A DNA stretch of 64,000 nt from Eubacteriales bacterium (lineage in GTDB: Bacteria; Bacillota; Clostridia; Lachnospirales; Lachnospiraceae): positions 43,814 to 107,813 of the forward strand of contig JAUNPU010000001.1 in assembly GCA_030536555.1 (NCBI GenBank), read 5' to 3'. This document shows positions 1 through 11,164 of the stretch, one piece after another. The translations under genes were made by a program, and so were the position numbers. The notes beneath the pieces were generated by a model. It ran no database searches and was not told the origin of the DNA. It saw only the letters and a program-made list of their open reading frames with translations. Positions within the stretch are counted from its first letter, which is position 1; every line of letters starts with the position of its first letter.

Positions 1-2
1 CC

Positions 3-206
3 AATGACGACAATGTCAATATGCTGGCAGGGCAGATTGCATGCCGGATTTTCAAGGTGCCGGAGGTATTTGTCCGGCTGAACGACCGGAACAAGGAAAA
101 GCTGTTGCAGGGCTTTAACATGAAGCCCATCTGTCCGTATGTGCTGTCGGTAAATGAGTTCGACCGGCTGACCAACGGGGAGTTCAAGGAGGCGGTGAAC
201 CTATGA
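3..206 (+). CDS. TrkA-like RCK_N domain protein (5' end outside window)
   Basis: This is the carboxy-terminal part of a small NAD-binding regulator of potassium conductance (RCK_N/TrkA-N), reading in from the left edge. The visible residues include a DDNVN segment and a VFVRLNDRNKE segment, which match the last strands and helices of a Rossmann RCK_N domain. After these only about 30 residues remain and there is no RCK_C domain, so the protein seems to be a nucleotide-binding half-protein. Its stop overlaps the ATG of the next trkA by 4 bp, indicating translational coupling. It probably forms the cytoplasmic gating ring of TrkH together with the next gene product. Family assignment is good; the missing start prevents a length estimate. 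Confidence 0.75.
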   Translation, partial: NDDNVNMLAGQIACRIFKVPEVFVRLNDRNKEKLLQGFNMKPICPYVLSVNEFDRLTNGEFKEAVNL

Positions 207-892
207 AGATTGCAGTGGCAGGGGGCAGGGACGAGGCGGACTTTCTGATCGGGCTTCTGCTGATGGGAAAGCATCGTCTGACCGCCATCAACGGGGACCG
301 GAAGTACTGCGAGCATCTGGCGGCGGATTATGAGGATGTGTCGGTGATCTACGGGGATCCGGGCAAGGATTATGTGATGGAGGATGCCGGGGTGCGGGGC
401 GCAGATATCGTGATCGCCTTGACCGACAGGGATGCAGACAATCTGGAGATCTGTCAGATGGCGAAGCGGCTGTTTGGGGTCAAAAAGACCGTGTGTACCG
501 TGCGGAACCCGAAAAATGTGGAAATCTTCGAGGTCCTGGGTGTGGACCGTGCCATCAGTGCCACCTACATGCTGGCTCACTACATCGAGCAGGCGTCGGT
601 GGTGGAGGAGCTGGTGAAGGTGATGCCCATGGACAACCAGAAGGTGCTGATGAACGAGATCAAGGTCCGGGCTGACTATGAGGCGGTGGGAAAGCAGGTC
701 ATGGAGCTGAGCCTTCCCCACAACACCATCATCAGCTGCATCATCCGTGATCTGGATGTGCTGGTGCCAAACGGTCAGACCCGGATTATGGCGGGGGACC
801 GGCTGGTGGTGATGACGGTGCCGCAGAATCAGCAGGATATGTTGAGAGGAATAATGGGCGATGAGCATGAGACGGAATGCAGGAAAAAATGA
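203..892 (+). CDS. trkA: Trk system potassium uptake protein TrkA (RCK_N + RCK_C)
   Basis: This is a 229-aa cytoplasmic gating subunit for a TrkH-type potassium channel. It opens with a Rossmann motif (AVAGGRDEADFL), has an acidic residue at the end of the second strand (AINGD) and a GADIVIALTDRDADN segment typical of RCK_N. Residues about 140-220 form an RCK_C domain ending in GDRLVVMTVP. The length equals one RCK_N/RCK_C unit, half of Escherichia coli TrkA. The start overlaps the preceding RCK gene by 4 bp, and the 3' end overlaps trkH by 32 bp, so the three genes are one operon. NADH or ATP-type nucleotide sensing is known for the family, not seen here. Confidence 0.88.
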   Translation: MKIAVAGGRDEADFLIGLLLMGKHRLTAINGDRKYCEHLAADYEDVSVIYGDPGKDYVMEDAGVRGADIVIALTDRDADNLEICQMAKRLFGVKKTVCTVRNPKNVEIFEVLGVDRAISATYMLAHYIEQASVVEELVKVMPMDNQKVLMNEIKVRADYEAVGKQVMELSLPHNTIISCIIRDLDVLVPNGQTRIMAGDRLVVMTVPQNQQDMLRGIMGDEHETECRKK

Positions 893-2435
893 GATTCAGT
901 GGAAGCTGCTGGCGGATGCGCCGGACAGCGGTTCACCGGTGTTAAGGGGCTGGTGGCTGATTGCAGGCTACATGGGCATCGTGATGATCCTGTCGGGTGC
1001 CATCACCCTGCTGCCGCTGCTGACTCTGATCTTTTACCCGGAGGAGCTTCGGCAGGCGGAATACTTTATCGTGCCGGGGGTGACCAGTATGCTGACGGGA
1101 TATCTGGTCAGCATGGTGCTGCGGGGAAGAGAGCTGGGGCGGCTTGAGCGGAATCAGGAAATGGTGGTGGTGCTGGGGACATGGATGACCGCCATCGTCA
1201 TCACAGCGCTGCCTTTTGTGCTGACGGGGGATTACACCTTCACCCAGGCGGTATTTGAGACCACCAGTGGTCTCAGTACCACGGGACTGAGCGTGGTGGA
1301 TACGGCCACGGCGCCCCGTATTTTTCTGATTCACCGGACGGTGCTTTTGTTCTTCGGAGGCATCGGACTGGTGCTGGTAATGACCTCGGTGCTGTCGGAT
1401 GTGTACGGGATGCGGCTGTACGACGCGGAGGGACATTCTGACCGGATGCTGCCGAATCTGATTCAGTCGGCGCGGCTGATTATCGGAATCTACAGCGGCT
1501 ATATTCTGGCGGGAATCCTGCTCTATGTGGGGGCGGGCATGAGCCTGTTTGACGCAGTCAACCATGCGGTGGCGGCTCTTTCCACCGGCGGATTTGCCAC
1601 CCATCCGGAGAGCATCGGCTACTATCACAGTCCGGTGATCGAGCTGATCACCATCGTGCTGATGCTGCTGGGATGTACCAATTTCTTCGTGCACCTGCTG
1701 CTGATCCGGGGCAGGTTCCGGGACTTTTTCCGCCACTGTGAGACCCGGATGGCACTGGGGCTGCTGGCTGTATTTGTGCCGGTGATGACGGTGCTTCTGC
1801 TGCAGGGCTTCTGTGATTCGGTTCCGGAAAGTCTTCGGGTGGCGTTGTTTCAGGCGGTCTCGGCGCTGACCACCACCGGATTTCAGACGGTGGACACCTT
1901 TCAGGACTGGTCGCCGGCGCTGTTGCTTTTGATGATTCTGCTGCAGCTGGTGGGCGGCAGCGCCGGTTCCACGGCGGGCGGCTTAAAGCTGTATCGGGTC
2001 TGCTATCTTGTTCGGGAAATCAGATGGAATCTGATGAAGCGGGTCTGTCCGGACCGCCTGGTATTTGGCGGAAAGCTGAACCGGGGAGGTAAGTCGGCGG
2101 TGGTGCCAGAGGAGGAAAAGCTGGAGATTCACCAGTTCTTTTTCCTGTACCTGATGCTGTTTGTGCTGGGAACCTTTGTGTTCTGCTGCTACGGGTATCC
2201 GGTGGAGGCATCCATGTTTGAATTCTCCTCGGCGCTGAGCACGGTGGGGCTGTCCATGGGGATTACCGCCTGTGACGCGGCACCTCTGATTCACTGGACG
2301 GCTACGGCGGGGATGCTGCTTGGACGGCTGGAAATCTATGTGGTGCTGGTGGCGGCGGCGCGGCTGGCATCGGACGGGAAGCAGATGGTGACATCTGGGC
2401 GTCTGGTGCCCGGGAAGGCATCGGGCGGCATCTGA
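861..2435 (+). CDS. trkH: Trk/Ktr potassium transporter membrane subunit TrkH
   Basis: This is a 524-aa polytopic membrane protein with the four-fold repeated membrane-pore-membrane arrangement of the Trk/Ktr/HKT superfamily. Selectivity-filter-like loops are visible as TTSGLSTTGLS, ALSTGGFATH, ALTTTGFQTV and ALSTVGLSMG, each carrying the conserved glycine. The GGSAGSTAGGLK segment after the third filter is the typical intramembrane loop of TrkH. The start lies inside the end of trkA (32-bp overlap). The last codons run into a degenerate 38-39-bp tandem repeat, so the carboxy-terminus may have been altered by repeat expansion. It imports potassium under control of the two upstream RCK proteins. 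Confidence 0.93.
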   Translation: MSMRRNAGKNEIQWKLLADAPDSGSPVLRGWWLIAGYMGIVMILSGAITLLPLLTLIFYPEELRQAEYFIVPGVTSMLTGYLVSMVLRGRELGRLERNQEMVVVLGTWMTAIVITALPFVLTGDYTFTQAVFETTSGLSTTGLSVVDTATAPRIFLIHRTVLLFFGGIGLVLVMTSVLSDVYGMRLYDAEGHSDRMLPNLIQSARLIIGIYSGYILAGILLYVGAGMSLFDAVNHAVAALSTGGFATHPESIGYYHSPVIELITIVLMLLGCTNFFVHLLLIRGRFRDFFRHCETRMALGLLAVFVPVMTVLLLQGFCDSVPESLRVALFQAVSALTTTGFQTVDTFQDWSPALLLLMILLQLVGGSAGSTAGGLKLYRVCYLVREIRWNLMKRVCPDRLVFGGKLNRGGKSAVVPEEEKLEIHQFFFLYLMLFVLGTFVFCCYGYPVEASMFEFSSALSTVGLSMGITACDAAPLIHWTATAGMLLGRLEIYVVLVAAARLASDGKQMVTSGRLVPGKASGGI

Positions 2436-2582
2436 GCGGCGGTGTCAGGGGGAAGGCGTCGGGCAGCATTCGGGTGTCTGGTGCCGGGTGGAAGACGTCT
2501 GGAGGCATCTGAGTGTCTGGTGCCCGGGGGAAGGCATCTGGCAGAATCCGGACGGCTGGCGTCGGCGGGAAAGCGGGCTGCG
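2391..2582. repeat. degenerate 38-39-bp tandem repeat across the trkH 3' end
   Basis: About five head-to-tail units begin near 2391, 2429, 2467, 2506 and 2545, with lengths 38, 38, 39, 39 and about 38. The shared core is a GCATCTGAG-type start, then a GTGTCTGGTGCCCGGG block and GGAAGGCATC. The trkH stop TGA lies in unit 2. Units 3 and 4 are the most alike; unit 5 is strongly diverged. The array fills the gap before the histidine-kinase gene. It has no obvious coding or terminator role and may be a slippage-derived minisatellite. Confidence 0.7.
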
Positions 2583-2616
2583 CATACAGAATGATAGCGG
2601 AAGAAAGGAACTGGAC

Positions 2617-4107
2617 ATGAGAGACTGGAGTCATAAATGGATGGTGGTGCAGGGCATGATGGAGAGCATCCGCAACACGGCGGCAGTGGCGGCGGTGTGG
2701 GTGCTGTCCACCATGATGACGGTGGTGCTGGGGGATATGCAGATCCGGACGGAGAATCTGCTGCTGATCTACCTGCTGGGGGTCATTGTGTGCAGCATGG
2801 AGACCCGGAGCATGGCGTGGAGCATCGGCTCCTCCATCCTATTTTTATTTACCTTTAACTTTTTGTTTACGGTGCCGAAATTCACCTTTCGGATGAATGA
2901 TCCCAACGATGTGATCGCCCTTGCCATCTTTGTGATCGTGGCATTTATTGCCGCGTCGCTGACCTTGAAGCTGCGGCGACAGACGGACATTGCCAATGTG
3001 CGGGCGGACATTACGGCGAAGCTCAATGAAATCGGCATCGGATTCTTGAATGTATCCGGCATTCCGGCGCTGGAAACCTTTGCCAGAGAGCAGTTGGAGG
3101 AGCTGACCGGAAAGCAGGTACAGGTCTGCATCCGGGGAAAAAAGGATCAGGAATTTGCTGACAGCATTGCAGAGTGGTGCTATGCCAATTCCATGGAATG
3201 CGGCTACGGAAAGCCACAGTTTTCCGAGGCATCGAAGCTGTATCTTCCGATCCGCAACAGCAGGAAAACCTACGGCGTTGTCATTTTCAGCTGTGAAAGC
3301 GGGACGCTGGAGCGGGAGGAGCGGACCTATGTGGATATGGTGATCACCCAGATTACCATTGTGCTGCAGCGGGAACAGCTGGGGGAGGCACAGGACAGGG
3401 CGAAGATTCAGATTGAGAAGGAACGGCTGAAAAGCACCCTGCTTCGGAGTATTTCCCACGACCTGCGGACGCCGCTGACGGGCATTGCGGGAAATGCGGA
3501 TTTTCTTTCCACCAACTTTGACACGGTGGAGGATGACACGGCGCGGGAGATGCTTCACGATATCTGCAAGGATGCGGAGTGGCTGAATTCCATGGTGGAA
3601 AATCTCCTCAACATGACGCGGATTCAGGAGGGGCGGCTGGACATCCACCGGAGTATGGAGGTGGTGGATGACCTGATCACCGAGGCGGCTTCGCTGGTGG
3701 AAAAGCGTCTGGGAAATCATCAGCTGGAGACCCGGATGCCGAAGGATATTGTGCTGGTGCCCGTGGATGGACGGCTGTTTATCCAGGTGCTGGTGAATCT
3801 GATTGACAACGCAATCCACCACTCCGGCGACGGGACGAAGATCACGGTGTCGGCAAAAAATGAGGAGGAGAGTGTTTCCTTTCTGGTGGAGGATGACGGG
3901 GTTGGCATCCCGGAGGAGAAGCAGGAGCAGATCTTTGACAGCTTCTTTACCACGGCTTATGAGGACGGGGATAAGAAGCGGGGCGTCGGGCTGGGGCTTG
4001 CCATCTGCAAGGCTATCGTGGAAGCCCATGGCGGACAAATCCGGGTCTACAATCGGAAGCGGGGCGGGGCGGCGTTTAGGATTGATATGCCGAAGCATAT
4101 AGAATGA
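2617..4107 (+). CDS. KdpD-like sensor histidine kinase lacking the KdpD N-terminal domain
   Basis: This is a 496-aa membrane histidine kinase. Residues about 20-115 form a four-helix DUF4118 membrane domain as in the middle of KdpD. They are followed by a GAF-like region (about 130-270), a HisKA domain with SISHDLRTPL (H281), and a HATPase_c domain with the N-box NLIDNAIHH, GVGIPEE and GVGLGLAICKAIVEAHGG. It lacks the Walker-type KdpD sensor and USP domains, which are encoded separately at 35946-37085. The ATG at 2617 is preferred over an in-frame ATG at 2488 because AGAAAGGAA precedes it and the earlier stretch lies in the tandem repeat. The adjacent kdpE is its likely partner. Confidence 0.88.
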   Translation: MRDWSHKWMVVQGMMESIRNTAAVAAVWVLSTMMTVVLGDMQIRTENLLLIYLLGVIVCSMETRSMAWSIGSSILFLFTFNFLFTVPKFTFRMNDPNDVIALAIFVIVAFIAASLTLKLRRQTDIANVRADITAKLNEIGIGFLNVSGIPALETFAREQLEELTGKQVQVCIRGKKDQEFADSIAEWCYANSMECGYGKPQFSEASKLYLPIRNSRKTYGVVIFSCESGTLEREERTYVDMVITQITIVLQREQLGEAQDRAKIQIEKERLKSTLLRSISHDLRTPLTGIAGNADFLSTNFDTVEDDTAREMLHDICKDAEWLNSMVENLLNMTRIQEGRLDIHRSMEVVDDLITEAASLVEKRLGNHQLETRMPKDIVLVPVDGRLFIQVLVNLIDNAIHHSGDGTKITVSAKNEEESVSFLVEDDGVGIPEEKQEQIFDSFFTTAYEDGDKKRGVGLGLAICKAIVEAHGGQIRVYNRKRGGAAFRIDMPKHIE

Positions 4108-4195
4108 AGTGATGATATGAAATCGAGGGAGTGCAGTGGAATGAGTATGTCCGGTGATCGGCATACAGAATTCTTGGAAAGAACGAGGATAGGAT

Positions 4196-4882
4196 ATGAA
4201 CAGAGCAGATATTCTGGTGATTGAGGATGATAAAAGTATACAGAGCTTTATCAAGATTACATTGAAATCCGCGGAGTACGGCTGTATTCTGGCGGACAAC
4301 GGGCTTATGGGGCTGTCCTGCTTCTATGCCAACCATCCGGACCTGATCCTGCTGGATCTGGGGCTGCCGGATGTGGACGGCATGGAGGTGCTGAAGCAGA
4401 TTCGTCAGGACGCGGAGACTCCGGTGATTGTGGTGTCCGCCCGTGGCATGGAGCAGGAGAAGGTGGGGGCACTGGATGCCGGAGCCGACGACTATGTGGT
4501 AAAGCCCTTCAGCGCAGCAGAGCTGCTGGCGAGAATCCGGGTAGCCCTGCGTCACAGAAGCAGCCTGCCAAAGCAGGAAACAAGCTTTTCTCTGGATTAT
4601 TTTACGATTGACTTTGATAAGAGACGGGTGTACGTCCACGACCAGGAGGTCCACTTAACTCCCATCGAATACAAGATGGTGACACTGCTGGTCAGCAATG
4701 CGGGAAAGGTGCTGACCCACCATTATATCCAGCAGCAGGTCTGGGGCTACGAGACCCAGGACGAGTACCAGTCTCTGCGGGTGTTCATGGCAAATATCAG
4801 AAGAAAGATTGAGGACAACACAGCCAAACCGCGGTTTATCCAGACTGAGGTGGGGATCGGGTACCGGTTTGTGGACTGCTAA
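4196..4882 (+). CDS. kdpE: OmpR-family response regulator KdpE
   Basis: This is a 228-aa two-domain regulator. The receiver domain has the acidic pair (IEDD, residues 10-12), the phospho-acceptor D54 in ILLDLGLPD, and the KPFSAAELLARI switch lysine. The winged-helix DNA-binding domain ends in GIGYRFVD. The order and sequence (LLDLGLPDVDGMEVLKQIR, HRSS linker, LTPIEYK) fit KdpE. It lies 88 bp behind the KdpD-like kinase and next to trk genes, while its expected target, the kdpABC operon, is about 26 kb downstream. It is expected to activate potassium-uptake genes under limitation; this is family knowledge plus context. The four-hairpin element begins 8 bp after its stop. Confidence 0.9.
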   Translation: MNRADILVIEDDKSIQSFIKITLKSAEYGCILADNGLMGLSCFYANHPDLILLDLGLPDVDGMEVLKQIRQDAETPVIVVSARGMEQEKVGALDAGADDYVVKPFSAAELLARIRVALRHRSSLPKQETSFSLDYFTIDFDKRRVYVHDQEVHLTPIEYKMVTLLVSNAGKVLTHHYIQQQVWGYETQDEYQSLRVFMANIRRKIEDNTAKPRFIQTEVGIGYRFVDC

Positions 4883-4889
4883 GAGGGGA

Positions 4890-5146
4890 TTTGGACAATT
4901 AACAGGTGTTTGTGAGGAAAATTGTCCAAACCTGCTTGAAAAGGATTGACTTCTGGTTGACATAAAGCTGATTTTGGACAATTAAGGAGCGAAATCGCAT
5001 ATAATTATCCAAAAATCCAGAAACTTTGGACAATTTTTGAAGATTCAGGCTGGAATTGTCCAAAACAGCCCTGTACAGCTCAAATCCGACATGATCTGGG
5101 AGAGGTTTGGACAATTTTAGGGCAAATCAGTAGAAAATTGTCCAAA
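4890..5146. repeat. four-hairpin intergenic element, copy A
   Basis: Four inverted repeats of TTTGGACAATT and AATTGTCCAAA sit in this 257-bp stretch. Left arms start at 4890, 4973, 5025 and 5106; right arms start at 4920, 5003, 5054 and 5136. Loops are 18-19 nt, and the gaps between hairpins are 42, 11 and 41 nt, so the element is mirror-symmetric in layout. The right arm of hairpin 2 reads ATTATCC instead of ATTGTCC. A second copy with almost the same geometry is at 53206-53463. There is no open frame of note. Whether it works as DNA (protein sites) or RNA is unknown. Confidence 0.85.
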
Positions 5147-5178
5147 CGCCAGTGTAACACAGTAAAGCACAGGGCGGA

Positions 5179-5349
5179 TTATTCAGAAAACTCCACCACA
5201 ATGCCATCCGGGTCAGTCATGGTAAAATGTTTCGGCTTCGGCTTTCGGTCGATGATTTCCGATGGCGCATATCCGGCGTTTCGTACCGTTTTCTGAACTG
5301 TTTCCAGAGCTTTTCCGGCGTGGAAGCTGCAGCAATCCTGCAAAATCCG
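5179..5349 (-). pseudogene. remnant of a VOC (glyoxalase/dioxygenase superfamily) gene
   Basis: Read on the minus strand, this frame ends with KPKHFTMTDPDGIVVEFSE and a TAA stop (5179-5181). That is the typical last strand pair of a VOC domain, with the metal-ligand glutamate. Before it lie about 30 residues (FHAGKALETVQKTVRNAGY and following) compatible with the preceding helix. The frame closes at about 5349 with a stop and has no start codon or ribosome-binding site, so only about the last 50 residues of a roughly 120-residue protein remain. A promoter-like pair (TTGCGG / TATACT) sits immediately upstream, suggesting a deletion took the 5' part of the gene. The family call rests on one short motif. 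Confidence 0.6.
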
Positions 5350-5358
5350 ATTATCTTA

Positions 5359-5447
5359 AGTATAACGGGTGAAGGTTTCCGCCGCAATGGCAGCTTCTCA
5401 GATATGCTCAAATTGTCAATAGGAAGCGGGACTGTATGTGGTAAAAT
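5359..5447. promoter_or_regulatory. divergent promoter region with 17-nt box (copy 1)
   Basis: The box ATTGACAATTTGAGCAT is read on the minus strand at 5420-5404. On the minus strand, after exactly 16 nt, lie TTGCGG (5387-5382), a 17-nt spacer and TATACT (5364-5359), facing the VOC remnant. On the plus strand, 21 nt from the box, is an extended -10, TGG TAAAAT (5439-5447), in front of the PPOX gene with no good -35 of its own. The same geometry recurs at 14500-14587 and 29862-29961. Confidence 0.6.
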
Positions 5448-5476
5448 GAATCAAACAGCAAAAGGAGAGAGAAGCA

Positions 5477-5845
5477 ATGAGCAAAGCAGGAGATTTTATT
5501 AAGGAATGCGGCGTGTACTATGTGTTGACGGTCAACGGGGATTTCCCGGCGGGAAGACCATTTGGCGGACTTGTGGAGCTGGAGGACGGCTTATACATTT
5601 CCACAGGGAAGGGAAAGGATGTCTATGAGCAGCTGAAAGCCCACCCGCAGATGCAGCTGATTGCTCTGAAAGCGGGAACACGGAGCTGGGCGAGAGTCAG
5701 CGGGATTGCAAAGGAGTGCGAGGACGTTAAGGTGAAGGAACGGCTTTTACGGGAAGCGCCGATTCTTCAGAAGCATTATCCAAGTGCGGACGTACCGTAC
5801 TTTGCGACATTCCGGATTGAGGTGGTGGACGCCCAGCTGTGCTGA
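5477..5845 (+). CDS. pyridoxamine 5'-phosphate oxidase family (split-barrel flavin) protein
   Basis: This is a 122-aa small split-barrel protein of the PPOX/FMN-binding fold. The sequence runs from an amphipathic N-terminus (KAGDFIKECGVYYVLTVNGD) through the RPFG strand and YISTGKGKDVYEQLKAHPQMQLIAL to a terminal strand ATFRIEVVDA, matching short PPOX-like proteins that bind FMN or F420-like cofactors. AAAGGAG lies 10 bp upstream of the ATG. It is expressed from a promoter containing the 17-nt box. The substrate is unknown. Short PPOX proteins of this type are common in Clostridia and often annotated only as pyridoxamine 5'-phosphate oxidase family; true pyridoxine oxidase activity is doubtful. 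Confidence 0.8.
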   Translation: MSKAGDFIKECGVYYVLTVNGDFPAGRPFGGLVELEDGLYISTGKGKDVYEQLKAHPQMQLIALKAGTRSWARVSGIAKECEDVKVKERLLREAPILQKHYPSADVPYFATFRIEVVDAQLC

Positions 5846-5891
5846 CGGATGTGACCGTTGACAGCCGTGACCTTTGACGGGAGAAATCCCG

Positions 5892-5920
5892 GTGACATGG
5901 CATCTGACTTATGGTAGAAT
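5892..5920 (+). promoter_or_regulatory. promoter of the RpiR-type regulator
   Basis: GTGACA (5892-5897), a 17-nt spacer and TAGAAT (5915-5920) lie about 40 bp before the ATG at 5962. A small inverted repeat, CGGGAGAAATCCCG, precedes the -35 and may end the previous transcript. Confidence 0.5.
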
Positions 5921-5961
5921 GGAAGAAAATACAGATGTGATGAACTACAGGAGGAGAACCC

Positions 5962-6774
5962 ATGGGAAGCTTACTGAACCGCCTTCTGGTTATGCTGAAT
6001 GACAGCGACCACGGAACGACGAATTTTCATATTGCCATGACACTGCTGTCCAGCTTTTATGATCTGTGTACCATGTCCATCGATGATGTGGCGAAGCTGT
6101 GCATGGTTTCCAAGTCCACCATCTCCAAGTTTATCCGAGGCATCGGCTATGAGGATTATGCAGAGTTCAAGGCAGCGGCTCCCTTTCGGGAGAATAAGTT
6201 CGGGTTTGATCTGAATTACAATCAGAATATCGCCGAGTTTATCGAGCGGGAAGGCATGGAGCGGTATATTGAGATTCTCAGCACGGATATCTGCCACACG
6301 CAGGAGACGGTGGATATGGCTAAGATTGATGAGCTGGTTTCGGATCTGATTCACTACCGGAAGGTGGCCAGCTTCGGACTTCTGTTTTCGGAGATCGGGG
6401 CCATCGACCTGCAGATGAAGCTGGCTTACAACGGCAAGTTTATTATGACCAACTTAAGCGACATCAAGCAGGAGGACTATATCAGCCAGTCGGATGAGGA
6501 TACGCTGATTATCATTTATTCCAACTCCGGCTCCTATATGCAGCGGTATCAGCTTTCGGAATTCCATGAACCAAAGGATTTTTCCAGAATCAGGGCGAAG
6601 ATTGTACTGATTACCGCAAACCAGAAGATGGAACACCATCCGGGAGTGGACCTGTGCATCAGCTTCGGGCACGTGTCGAAGGTCCAGACCCATTCGGTGG
6701 TCTATCCGCTGGTCAACGATATGATTGTCAACCGGTACCGGGAGCGGACCAGAGGGAAGAAGCAGGCAGAGTGA
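5962..6774 (+). CDS. MurR/RpiR family transcriptional regulator
   Basis: This is a 270-aa sugar-responsive regulator. Residues about 1-75 are an HTH_6 domain (SIDDVAKLCMVSKSTISKFIRGIGYEDY split over two helices). Residues about 125-250 form a SIS domain for binding a phosphosugar, with IIIYSNSGSYMQRYQL near the ligand loop and AKIVLITANQK as a core strand. It is directly upstream of a beta-glucoside PTS and a 6-phospho-beta-glucosidase, so a phosphorylated beta-glucoside is the likely effector. GGAGGAGAACCC precedes the ATG. The stop codon lies in the loop of a terminator hairpin. Activator or repressor action cannot be read from sequence. Confidence 0.85.
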   Translation: MGSLLNRLLVMLNDSDHGTTNFHIAMTLLSSFYDLCTMSIDDVAKLCMVSKSTISKFIRGIGYEDYAEFKAAAPFRENKFGFDLNYNQNIAEFIEREGMERYIEILSTDICHTQETVDMAKIDELVSDLIHYRKVASFGLLFSEIGAIDLQMKLAYNGKFIMTNLSDIKQEDYISQSDEDTLIIIYSNSGSYMQRYQLSEFHEPKDFSRIRAKIVLITANQKMEHHPGVDLCISFGHVSKVQTHSVVYPLVNDMIVNRYRERTRGKKQAE

Positions 6775-6790
6775 TCTGTCTGCTTTTTTT
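6760..6790 (+). terminator. intrinsic terminator after the RpiR gene
   Basis: An 11-bp stem (AAGCAGGCAGA / TCTGTCTGCTT, one G-U pair) with loop GTGA is followed by a T-run at 6784-6790. The regulator stop codon is in the loop. Confidence 0.75.
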
Positions 6791-6827
6791 GCCATGCATA
6801 TCAGAAAACGCGCCGGTGACGCGTTTT
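6789..6827 (+). repeat. conserved post-terminator hairpin, copy 1
   Basis: Directly behind the T-run lies TTGCCATGCATATCAG and then a hairpin AAAACGCG-CCGGTGA-CGCGTTTT with its own T-run. The same block with covarying stem bases follows the terminator of the second L,D-transpeptidase gene (57729-57765). Here it could act as a second terminator. Confidence 0.6.
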
Positions 6828-6831
6828 TTGA

Positions 6832-10298
<3,467 letters not shown>

Positions 10299-10309
10299 GA
10301 GAACAGGAG

Positions 10310-10349
10310 AGCGCCCGGACTGAGCAGGAGATCTGTCGGTTCGGGCGCT
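10310..10349 (+). terminator. possible hairpin terminator after the glucosidase gene
   Basis: AGCGCCCG (10310-10317) pairs with CGGGCGCT (10342-10349). There is no real T-run after it, so it may be a weak terminator or a transcript-end stabiliser between the convergent glucosidase and TetR genes. Confidence 0.4.
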
Positions 10350-10375
10350 TGTATAAAGGAGATACCATATCTTCT

Positions 10376-11068
10376 CTACAGGACGGAATCCGAAGAATCA
10401 GCAGGTTCTCCGGCAGTGCTGAAGGTGTCGAGGTATGTTTGTATGGATGTCAGTAAATAGGACTTCATGTGAAACTTAATTTGAATCAGGTTGTCTGCTG
10501 ACGTTGAATCACATTCCAGAATCTGACTCAGCAAAGATGGATAAATAGCAAAGTTTAGCATGGACATAACCGTGGAAAAGCTGAGAAATCTGGCGGCAAA
10601 TCCATCGGGAATCCCGGCATAGGCTTCAAACAGCTTTTGAAAGTAGCGGTGCATCGCCATGGCATTGACCGGAGCTTTCTCAAAGATCGGGGATGGATGC
10701 GACATCTCCCGGTTCATAAGCAGAATCGCATTGTGCTCTTCCGGTGAGAATACCCATTCGGTCAGACGGTCAATCATGTTGACGATAAAATTCCATGAAG
10801 TATCATGGGACAAAACTCCCTGGGCTTCCGCCAGATCAATCTCGTCCAACAGTGGTTTTAACAAAGAATGCTGTCGCTCAAGAGCCTGAATGACAGCGGC
10901 ACGGTATACGCTTTCCTTTGACTGGAAGTGGAGCTGGAGCGAAGAGAGACTTGAACCTGCTTCCTTTACGATTTCCCGTGTTGTGGTTCCGTCATAGCCT
11001 TTGACAGCAAAGAGTCTGGCAGCAGCATTGACAATTCGATTATATGTGTTCTGTTCCTGAATGCTCAA
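10376..11068 (-). CDS. TetR/AcrR family transcriptional regulator
   Basis: This is a 230-aa regulator. The TetR N-terminal HTH spans about residues 8-55 (RIVNAAARLFAVKGYDGTTT, then REIVKEAGSSLSSLQLHFQSKESVY). The carboxy-terminal part resembles the CerR-type ligand-binding domain (HRYFQKLFEAYAG and following). It is divergent from the old-yellow-enzyme reductase gene. A perfect 16-bp palindrome just downstream of that gene's promoter is the obvious candidate operator, so it probably represses the reductase until an inducer binds. The inducer may be an electrophilic or xenobiotic enone; that is inference from the neighbour. Confidence 0.85.
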   Translation of the reverse strand: MSIQEQNTYNRIVNAAARLFAVKGYDGTTTREIVKEAGSSLSSLQLHFQSKESVYRAAVIQALERQHSLLKPLLDEIDLAEAQGVLSHDTSWNFIVNMIDRLTEWVFSPEEHNAILLMNREMSHPSPIFEKAPVNAMAMHRYFQKLFEAYAGIPDGFAARFLSFSTVMSMLNFAIYPSLLSQILECDSTSADNLIQIKFHMKSYLLTSIQTYLDTFSTAGEPADSSDSVL

Positions 11069-11164
11069 TCATATCCCCTCCTTATTGGGTCATTGTACCA
11101 TATTATGATGAAACAAAAAAGAGCTTTTTCAAAAGATACAAATGATTCTTTTTAAATTAGAATA

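Noticed and set aside
2845..4299. 484-codon open frame on the minus strand
   Set aside because: It lies opposite the histidine kinase and kdpE start, has low-complexity His/Arg/Gln composition and no recognisable domain; it is a shadow of the real genes.
4890..5146. CRISPR array
   Set aside because: Repeat arms alternate in orientation, are 11 nt long, and intervals alternate among about 19, 42 and 11 nt; this does not fit direct repeats with constant spacers.
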